64,000 nucleotides of DNA from Bacillaceae bacterium OF18-1A (GTDB taxonomy: Bacteria; Bacillota; Bacilli; Bacillales; Bacillaceae_G). The notes beneath the pieces are model-generated. The model worked only from the letters and a program-made list of their open reading frames with translations, searched no databases and was not told the origin of the DNA. The stretch is taken from the NCBI GenBank assembly GCA_027694045.1, contig JAQEWB010000002.1, positions 868,001 to 932,000 on the forward strand, read 5' to 3'. Positions 58,567-64,000 of this stretch are shown here, piece by piece (the stretch's first letter is position 1; every line of letters starts with the position of its first letter). Made by a program: the position numbers and the translations under genes.

Positions 58567-61482
58567 TTACAGTCTACCTGCTCTATACTTACGAACTAAT
58601 AAAGCAAGTGAACCGAATAATAGCACCATGTATAAACCAATTTGTGCTGTATCTGCTGTTTTTGAGTTTTGCTCTTTCTTCACATCTTTCTTCACATTTT
58701 CATTTTGTTTCTTACCGTCTGCATTACGGTTAAAATCAGGAGTACCGACTGTTTTTACATTGTCTACTTTCGGTGTAGCCACTGGTTTTTTCGGATCATT
58801 CTTCGGATCTTTTTTCGGCTCCTCTTTGATTGTTCCTACTGAACCGATATTATTTGTATCAAATTGAATTTGCACATCGTAGAAATGATGGTAATTCATT
58901 GAATCAATATCCACTTTTACTTTCGCATTTAATTTCGTAAATAAATCATCAACCGCAAACTCTACTACTCTCGTATCCGCATTTTTATCTTCACTTACAA
59001 CTTTCGCGTCAGCGAATACACCAGCATTTTCTGTTTGGAACTTCGTAATCCAAGCACTATTTTTTAGCGTCATCGCAACATATTTCTTGCCATCTTTCAC
59101 CGTTAATTTTGCTGGATTTACAACGTATTGATTCATCATTGAAATCTCTTCTGTTTGATCTTTTAACACTTTAAAAGCAATATCATATTGACCATCTTTT
59201 AAGTTTTTCGGATCAACTGTTACATTCCCATTTGGAGTATTCGTTCCACCTTGATTATTGTTTCCATCATGGTTGTTTTTTCCACCTTGATTATTGTTTC
59301 CACCTAGGTTGTCGTTTCCATCTTGATTGTCGTTTTCACCTGAGTTATCTAAAGCTTTAATACTGCTCTTATCGAATGCGAATTGAATGTCATAGTAATG
59401 ATGATAATTCATTGCATCAATATCTACTTTTACTTTCGCATTTAATTTTTTCGATAAATCTTCTACTTCTACTTCCACTACTCTTGTATCTTGCTCTTTA
59501 TTTGCACCTAATACTTTTGCATCAGTAAATGAACCGTTCTTTTCAAACTCAAACTTTGTAATCCATGAGCTATTCGTTAATGTGAAGGATACATATTTCT
59601 TACCATCTTTCACTTTCAATACGCCTGGACTCTTCGTATATGTGTTCATCATTGAAATTTCTTCCGTTTGATCTTTTAATACTTTAAAACCGATACTGTA
59701 TTCACCGTCTTTAAGAGCATTTGGATCAATTGTTGTGTTATTGTCTTGGTTGTCTTTTCCACCCTGGTTGTCGTTTCCGCCTTGGTTGTCGTTTCCGCCT
59801 TGGTTATCTTTTCCACCTTGGTTGTCGCTTCCGCCTTGGTTATCTTTTCCACCTTGGTTGTCGCTTCCGCCTTGGTTGTCGTTTCCGACTTGGTTATCTT
59901 TTCCATCCTGGTTGTCGTTTCCGCCTTGGTTATCTTTTCCACCTTGGTTGTCGTTTCCGCCTTGGTTATCTTCTCCGCCTTGGTTGTCTACCGGCTGAAT
60001 GCTATCTTTATCGAATGCAAATTGAATATCATAGTAATGATGGTAATTCATTGCATCAATATCTACTTTTACTTTCGCATTTAATTTTTTCGATAAATCT
60101 TCTACTTCCACTTCTACTACGCGTGTATCAGCCTTCGAATCTTCACTTAACACACTTGCATTAACAAATGCATTATTTTTCTCAAATTCAAACTTTGTAA
60201 TCCATGAGCTGTTCGTTAATGTGAAGGATACATATTTCTTACCATCTTTCACTTTCAATACGCCTGGACTCTTCGTATATGTGTTCATCATTGAAATTTC
60301 TTCTGTTTGATCTTTCAACACTTTAAAACCAATACTGTATTCACCGTCTTTAATGGCATCAACATTTGGTTGCTTGTCTCCATCTGGTTGTTTCTCTCCG
60401 TCCGGTTGTTTCTCTCCGTCTGGTTGTTTCTCTCCATCTGGTTGTTTCTCTCCGTCCGGTTGTTTCTCTCCATCTGGTTGTTTTTCTCCATCTGGTTGTT
60501 TCTCTCCATCTGGTTGTTTCTCTTCATTTTTTATTGGTTCCAGTTTGTCTTGATCAAATAACAGTTGTACATCATGAGTTTGCTTGTAGTTTTGTGCTGC
60601 TACTTCGATAAATACTTTTGTATTTAGTTTTTTTGATAAATCAGCTACGTCGAATTCTACTACTCTTGTACCTTTTTCTTTATCTTCACTCACTATTTTT
60701 GCATCAGCAAATGCGCCATCTTTTTCCGTTTGGAAGTTTTTAATGAATTGGCTATTTTTTAACGTTACAATCGCTTTTTTCTTACCATTTTCTACTTTCA
60801 ATACGCCTGGATTTTTCATATAAGCATTCATTTTAGATTCTTCATCTGTTTTATCTTTTAATACTTTAAATGGAATGCTGTACTCACCATCTGCAATTGT
60901 GTTAGAATTTGGTTGTTGATCTGGGTCAGGCTTTTGGTCGGGCTTCTGACCTGGATCCGTAGTTTCATTAGGATCTGGCTTATTAGCTGGGTCCTCTTTT
61001 TCATCTGGTTTTTCTACATGAATTGGTGTAATACTATTTTGGTCGAATGAAATACGAATGTCGTAGTAATGATGATAATTCATTGCATCAATATCAACTT
61101 TTACTTTTGCATTTAATATTTTCGATAAATCTTCTACATCAAATTCTACTACTCTCGTATCTTTCTCTTTGTCCTCACTAACTACATTTACATCAACGAA
61201 TTGACTACCTTTTTCTGTTTCAAACTTCGTAATCCATGCACTATGTGTTAATGTAAAAGATACTTTCTTTTTCCCATCCTTCACTTTTAAAGTTCCTGGA
61301 TTCACAGAGTATTCGTTCATCATGGATGCTTCATCTGATTTATCTTTAAGAACTTTAAAGCCGATTGAATATTCACCGTCGACTAATTGAGTTGCAGCTT
61401 GAACTGCAAGTGGCTGTAGCGTTGAGACGAATGTAAAAATCGTTAGAAACATTGCAACAACAATCTTAAGATACCTGTTCAA
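58567..61482 (-). CDS. isdX2: Five-NEAT-domain hemophore-like surface protein IsdX2
   Basis: This 971-residue secreted protein has a signal peptide (ends near AVQAA, residue 30) and five NEAT heme-binding domains: about 33-154, 196-317, 376-498, 590-710 and 760-880. Domains 1, 3, 4 and 5 keep the heme-binding YHH(Y/F)Y motif. Domain 2 has NYKQTHDV instead, so it probably lacks the usual tyrosine ligand pair. Linkers are made of EKQPDG units and of DNQGG-type units. The C terminus (NSKTADTAQIGLYMVLLFGS then a basic tail) looks like a degenerate sortase B signal. Start TTG with AAAGGAGCG. It captures heme and passes it to IsdC. Confidence 0.9.
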   Translation of the reverse strand: MNRYLKIVVAMFLTIFTFVSTLQPLAVQAATQLVDGEYSIGFKVLKDKSDEASMMNEYSVNPGTLKVKDGKKKVSFTLTHSAWITKFETEKGSQFVDVNVVSEDKEKDTRVVEFDVEDLSKILNAKVKVDIDAMNYHHYYDIRISFDQNSITPIHVEKPDEKEDPANKPDPNETTDPGQKPDQKPDPDQQPNSNTIADGEYSIPFKVLKDKTDEESKMNAYMKNPGVLKVENGKKKAIVTLKNSQFIKNFQTEKDGAFADAKIVSEDKEKGTRVVEFDVADLSKKLNTKVFIEVAAQNYKQTHDVQLLFDQDKLEPIKNEEKQPDGEKQPDGEKQPDGEKQPDGEKQPDGEKQPDGEKQPDGEKQPDGDKQPNVDAIKDGEYSIGFKVLKDQTEEISMMNTYTKSPGVLKVKDGKKYVSFTLTNSSWITKFEFEKNNAFVNASVLSEDSKADTRVVEVEVEDLSKKLNAKVKVDIDAMNYHHYYDIQFAFDKDSIQPVDNQGGEDNQGGNDNQGGKDNQGGNDNQDGKDNQVGNDNQGGSDNQGGKDNQGGSDNQGGKDNQGGNDNQGGNDNQGGKDNQDNNTTIDPNALKDGEYSIGFKVLKDQTEEISMMNTYTKSPGVLKVKDGKKYVSFTLTNSSWITKFEFEKNGSFTDAKVLGANKEQDTRVVEVEVEDLSKKLNAKVKVDIDAMNYHHYYDIQFAFDKSSIKALDNSGENDNQDGNDNLGGNNNQGGKNNHDGNNNQGGTNTPNGNVTVDPKNLKDGQYDIAFKVLKDQTEEISMMNQYVVNPAKLTVKDGKKYVAMTLKNSAWITKFQTENAGVFADAKVVSEDKNADTRVVEFAVDDLFTKLNAKVKVDIDSMNYHHFYDVQIQFDTNNIGSVGTIKEEPKKDPKNDPKKPVATPKVDNVKTVGTPDFNRNADGKKQNENVKKDVKKEQNSKTADTAQIGLYMVLLFGSLALLVRKYRAGRL
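59737..59988. repeat. DNQGG hexapeptide coding repeat in isdX2
   Basis: About 14 units of 18 bases encode D-N-Q-G-G-(N/K/S) between NEAT domains 3 and 4. The units differ by single bases, which points to slippage and recombination. Confidence 0.9.
60377..60522. repeat. EKQPDG hexapeptide coding repeat in isdX2
   Basis: Eight 18-base units (plus pattern TCTCC(A/G)TC(T/C)GGTTGTTTC) encode EKQPDG between NEAT domains 2 and 3. Confidence 0.92.
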
Positions 61483-61510
61483 TGGAATGACGCTCCTTTT
61501 TCAATTTTAA

Positions 61511-62221
61511 TTACTTATTTAACTTCACTTTACGAACTAAGAAAACACCTGAAATTAGAACTAACGCTGCAAATAATCCAATGTGAGCATCATCACTTGT
61601 TTTTGGATTATCTACTTTTTCAGTTTTTCCACTTTCATTTGTTCCTTTATTTCCTTCTTTGTTTGCTTCTTTATTCTCTTCTTTCTTTTGCTCTTCTTTT
61701 ACTTGTCCATTTTTTTTAGCTTGATCATCAGTTTTTGCTACAGTAGCCGTATTGTTATCGCCACCTACAGCTTTTACATTTGCATCAAATGCAAAACGGA
61801 TTGTGTAATGATGGTCATAGTTTGCACTTGGTACAACAACATGAATTTTTACTCCTAACGGTTTAGATAAATCATCAACTTTAAATTCAACCGTTCTTTT
61901 ATCAGCTGCTTCATCTTTACTAATTACTTTTGCATCAACGAAATTCCCATTCTCTGGCGCTTTAAACTCTGTAATCCACGCACTGTGGTTCATTGGAACT
62001 TGTACCTTCATCTCACCATTTTTTACAATTAACTTAGCTGGTTTTTCAAAATAATCATTTGCCATTGAAGCTGAATCATCTTCCGCTTTTTTAATAACGT
62101 AGTTAATATCGTAAGTTCCGTCAGCTAATTTCGCTGAAACTTGTCCAGATGGCATTACGAGAAAAGCTAGCATACATACTAACGTTATAATAAAAGCGGG
62201 CATTACTGAAAACTTTCTCAT
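61511..62221 (-). CDS. isdC: Cell-wall heme-binding protein IsdC
   Basis: This 236-residue protein has a signal peptide (residues 1-30), one NEAT domain (about 32-150, heme motif NYDHHYTI) and a charged linker rich in Glu and Lys. Its C-terminal sorting signal NPKTS is followed by a hydrophobic stretch and basic tail. NPKT-type signals are substrates of sortase B. It relays heme through the wall to IsdE. GAGGAAGTAAGC precedes the ATG, and three Fur boxes lie upstream. Confidence 0.94.
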   Translation of the reverse strand: MRKFSVMPAFIITLVCMLAFLVMPSGQVSAKLADGTYDINYVIKKAEDDSASMANDYFEKPAKLIVKNGEMKVQVPMNHSAWITEFKAPENGNFVDAKVISKDEAADKRTVEFKVDDLSKPLGVKIHVVVPSANYDHHYTIRFAFDANVKAVGGDNNTATVAKTDDQAKKNGQVKEEQKKEENKEANKEGNKGTNESGKTEKVDNPKTSDDAHIGLFAALVLISGVFLVRKVKLNK

Positions 62222-62268
62222 TTTGCTTACTTCCTCCTTGTTTATCTTTTATTTTACACTTCCGAAAA

Positions 62269-62283
62269 TGATAATTATTCTCA
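62269..62283. promoter_or_regulatory. Fur box 1 upstream of isdC
   Basis: TGATAATTATTCTCA matches the 7-1-7 Fur consensus TGATAATNATTATCA at all but one informative position. It lies about 50 bases before the isdC start. Confidence 0.8.
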
Positions 62284-62342
62284 ATATATAAGAAAAAAAT
62301 AATTTCTTTCACCTTTATGTCGTTGTCATTACGTTATGTAAC

Positions 62343-62360
62343 ATAATCACTAGTGATTAT
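62343..62360. promoter_or_regulatory. Perfect palindrome overlapping Fur box 2
   Basis: ATAATCACTAGTGATTAT is an 18-base perfect palindrome whose right half is part of Fur box 2. It could extend the Fur site or bind another dimer. Confidence 0.6.
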
Positions 62361-62368
62361 CATTCTCA
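62354..62368. promoter_or_regulatory. Fur box 2 upstream of isdC
   Basis: TGATTATCATTCTCA, identical to box 3, with two mismatches to the 7-1-7 consensus. Confidence 0.7.
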
Positions 62369-62451
62369 TTAAAGGTCAAAAAAAATAATATTCCTTTACG
62401 TTTCCTATAAAAAGAGTAATAAAGTATTCTAATCACTTCGTTGATTATCAT

Positions 62452-62466
62452 TCTCAATATACATCA
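62452..62466. promoter_or_regulatory. Fur box 3 upstream of isdC
   Basis: TGATTATCATTCTCA, identical to box 2 and 98 bases away from it. Confidence 0.65.
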
Positions 62467-62677
62467 AAAAAAATAAACTATCTATTCTATTCTTCTACCA
62501 CCTCTTCTGACAAAGAATGATATAGTCATAGAAAATCTCTTCCCTTACTCCCCTCACTTCCCTTCCAATATTTCCACAACTAAATCAATCTTAGCCTACT
62601 AATAATTTTTTTGTCAACTACATTACGTATAAAATTTTAAATATCTAAATTTCTCTATATGTAGCTTTTCCTACAAA

Positions 62678-62709
62678 AAAAGAGGCTCCTTTCATAGAAA
62701 GCCTCTTTT
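62678..62709 (-). terminator. Terminator after brnQ
   Basis: AAAAGAGGCT/AGCCTCTTTT stem just past the brnQ stop, with a minus T-tract. Confidence 0.85.
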
Positions 62710-62711
62710 CT

Positions 62712-64000
62712 CTATTTTTCTACAGCAATTTCATGCTTTTGAAACTTAGAAACTATATAACCAATTCCTATACCGATCATGCCTGGAACTAACCATCCAA
62801 TCCCTACACTATATAATGGAATTCTATCTAAAATAGGTGCTAATGCCGCGATTTGTAGATTCGCATTGTGTAATCCATCAAAGAAGCTAATCGCAAATGC
62901 TCCTACGATACCTCCTACATACATCGCTAATGGAAGACGAACGTAGTTTTCAACAAGTGATAATACGATAAGAACGATTCCAATTGGATAAATTGCGATT
63001 AAGATTGGTAATGCTAATGCGTTTAACTGAGTTAATCCAAGATTTGCTACCATAAATGCTAATACACAGAAAATGAACACAATTTTTTGATACGAAAGTT
63101 TCGGTAGTAAAGAAGAGAAATATTCCCCACAAGCTGCAACAATGCCTACAGAAGTTGTTAAACATGCTGCTGTAATTGCGATACCTAACAATAATGTTCC
63201 GTAACTTCCAAACAAATGATTCACAACGTTTGTTAAAATAATTCCTCCGTTTGCGCCCATTCCAAGTGACACACTAGAAGCTCCAAGATATGCAAGCGCT
63301 AAATACACAAGTAGTAAACCAAGAGCTGCAATAAATCCTGCAAAGATTGTTACTTTCGCAATGCTATTCTTATTTGTAATTCCTTTTGCTTTTAAAGCAT
63401 TAATGACTACATTTCCGAAAACAAGTGCTGCAAGTCCATCTAAAGTTAAATATCCGTCAATAAATCCTTTAAAAAGGGGAGCACTATATACTTCTGTCGG
63501 TGCACCAAATTCTCCAATTGGTGTAATAAGTGCTTTCACTACAATAATTGCAATAACAGCTAATAAAATTGGAGTTAATACTTTACCGATACGTCCTACT
63601 AATTTCGAAGGATTTAACGCTAAATAGAAAGTTACCGCAAAGAAAATAAATGTAAAGATAACAAGTGGATATGATTGACCAGCTAGTTCACTTGGTAAAA
63701 ATGGTGCAACACTCATTTCATAAGCAACTGTTCCTGTACGCGGTACACTTACGAATACCCCTAAACATAAGTAAATTGCAGTAATAAAGACAAGTGCGAA
63801 TACAGGGTGAACACGTCCAGCTAGTTCATTAATATCGCCCTTTAGAGCTATAACAATTACCCCTAATAAAGGTAAACCAACGCCTGTTACGATAAAACCA
63901 AACAATGCAATCCATACATCAGTTCCAGCACCTTGCCCTAACGCCGGTGGGAAAATCATATTACCTGCACCAAAAAATAGTGCAAATAACATTAAACTTA
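62712..64000 (-). CDS. brnQ: Branched-chain amino acid carrier BrnQ, cut at the window edge
   Basis: This is the C-terminal 96 percent or so of a BrnQ/LIVCS transporter that imports Leu, Ile and Val with sodium or protons. The frame is still open at 64000 (Ser-Leu before MLFALFFGAGNMIFPPALGQ), so the true start lies outside the window. About 11-12 helices are visible, and GAGNMIFPP is the family hallmark. It ends in a clear terminator. Confidence 0.92.
   Translation of the reverse strand, partial: SLMLFALFFGAGNMIFPPALGQGAGTDVWIALFGFIVTGVGLPLLGVIVIALKGDINELAGRVHPVFALVFITAIYLCLGVFVSVPRTGTVAYEMSVAPFLPSELAGQSYPLVIFTFIFFAVTFYLALNPSKLVGRIGKVLTPILLAVIAIIVVKALITPIGEFGAPTEVYSAPLFKGFIDGYLTLDGLAALVFGNVVINALKAKGITNKNSIAKVTIFAGFIAALGLLLVYLALAYLGASSVSLGMGANGGIILTNVVNHLFGSYGTLLLGIAITAACLTTSVGIVAACGEYFSSLLPKLSYQKIVFIFCVLAFMVANLGLTQLNALALPILIAIYPIGIVLIVLSLVENYVRLPLAMYVGGIVGAFAISFFDGLHNANLQIAALAPILDRIPLYSVGIGWLVPGMIGIGIGYIVSKFQKHEIAVEK

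Larger units (their letters stand above)
62222..62711. other. isdC upstream region with triplicated Fur unit
   Basis: This 490-base gap holds three similar units, each a Fur-box-like TGATNATNATTCTCA followed within about 10 bases by a poly-A run ending in TAA, at 62269, 62354 and 62452. The middle unit abuts a perfect palindrome. The brnQ terminator lies at its right end. A standard -35/-10 pair for isdC could not be assigned with confidence. Confidence 0.6.

Noticed and set aside
60377..60522. Regular 18-base repeats resembling a CRISPR array
   Set aside because: The units are contiguous, without unique spacers, and encode EKQPDG in frame. No cas genes are present.
59721..60611. Plus-strand and minus-strand open frames over the IsdX2 linkers
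   Set aside because: They arise from the 18-base coding repeats, have simple repeated translations, and overlap a well-supported NEAT gene.

Overview
The window comes from a low-GC, spore-forming Firmicute and almost certainly from a chromosome of the Bacillus cereus group. Three things support this: sporulation genes (lonB, gerM, gerE), a collagen-like exosporium-type protein, and an iron-regulated NEAT/sortase B heme-uptake locus (isd). Much of the gene order matches the B. subtilis backbone (ysxC-lon-lonB-clpX-tig-ysoA; ysnB-ysnA-rph-gerM-racE-gerE; ysmA-sdhBAC-yslB; uvrC-trxA-etfAB-fadB-fadR-lcfA). These assignments rest on protein motifs and remembered gene order; no search was run.

Layout. 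0.1-1.1 kb: ohrR-ohr, organic peroxide sensing and detoxification, with a clear promoter and operator. 1.1-10.1 kb: a minus-strand block for proteolysis and protein folding (ysxC, lon, lonB, clpX, tig, ysoA). 10.2-11.7 kb: small membrane proteins, a PH-domain protein, and tRNA-Arg(UCU) and tRNA-Gly(UCC). 11.75-17 kb: phosphodiesterase, dITPase, RNase PH, GerM, glutamate racemase, a DJ-1-like protein and the late sporulation regulator GerE. 17-32.1 kb: about 15 kb of mixed-strand accessory genes sitting where B. subtilis has gerE next to ysmA (nucleobase permease, deaminase, PspC-like protein, SLH/SH3/C39 surface protein, XRE-cupin regulator with a divergent exporter, aquaporin, Rrf2 regulator, YhaPQ-type ABC exporter, lipoprotein phosphatase, MotAB, VanY-like carboxypeptidase). 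32.1-44.3 kb: energy metabolism and DNA repair (ysmA, sdhCAB, yslB, uvrC, trxA) and the fatty-acid degradation operon lcfA-fadR-fadB-etfB-etfA with FadR boxes.

44.4-54.3 kb: the collagen-like protein, a YfjL-like protein, a four-function detoxification module (response regulator, sensor kinase, ABC ATPase, two related permeases), a tiny basic protein fused in translation to ywbE, the methyltransferase ywbD and a CPA1-type antiporter. 54.4-62.5 kb: the heme-iron locus. isdC, a five-NEAT isdX2, isdE, isdF, an ATPase and srtB run on the minus strand, and isdG converges on them with its own Fur-controlled promoter. 62.7 kb to the end: brnQ, cut by the window edge.

How the genes work together. 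The isd genes form one heme acquisition chain: secreted or wall-bound NEAT proteins capture heme, SrtB anchors IsdC, IsdE/IsdF/ATPase import it, and IsdG opens the ring to release iron. The fad operon feeds electrons from acyl-CoA dehydrogenation through EtfAB while SdhCAB works in the TCA cycle. The most striking non-coding signals are a thrice-repeated Fur-box unit upstream of isdC, three 11-bp-phased direct repeats upstream of the ABC transporter next to the two-component system, an 11-bp direct repeat three helical turns apart between the XRE-cupin regulator and its exporter, and a long palindrome touching the lon promoter. I found no clearly new defence or mobile system.
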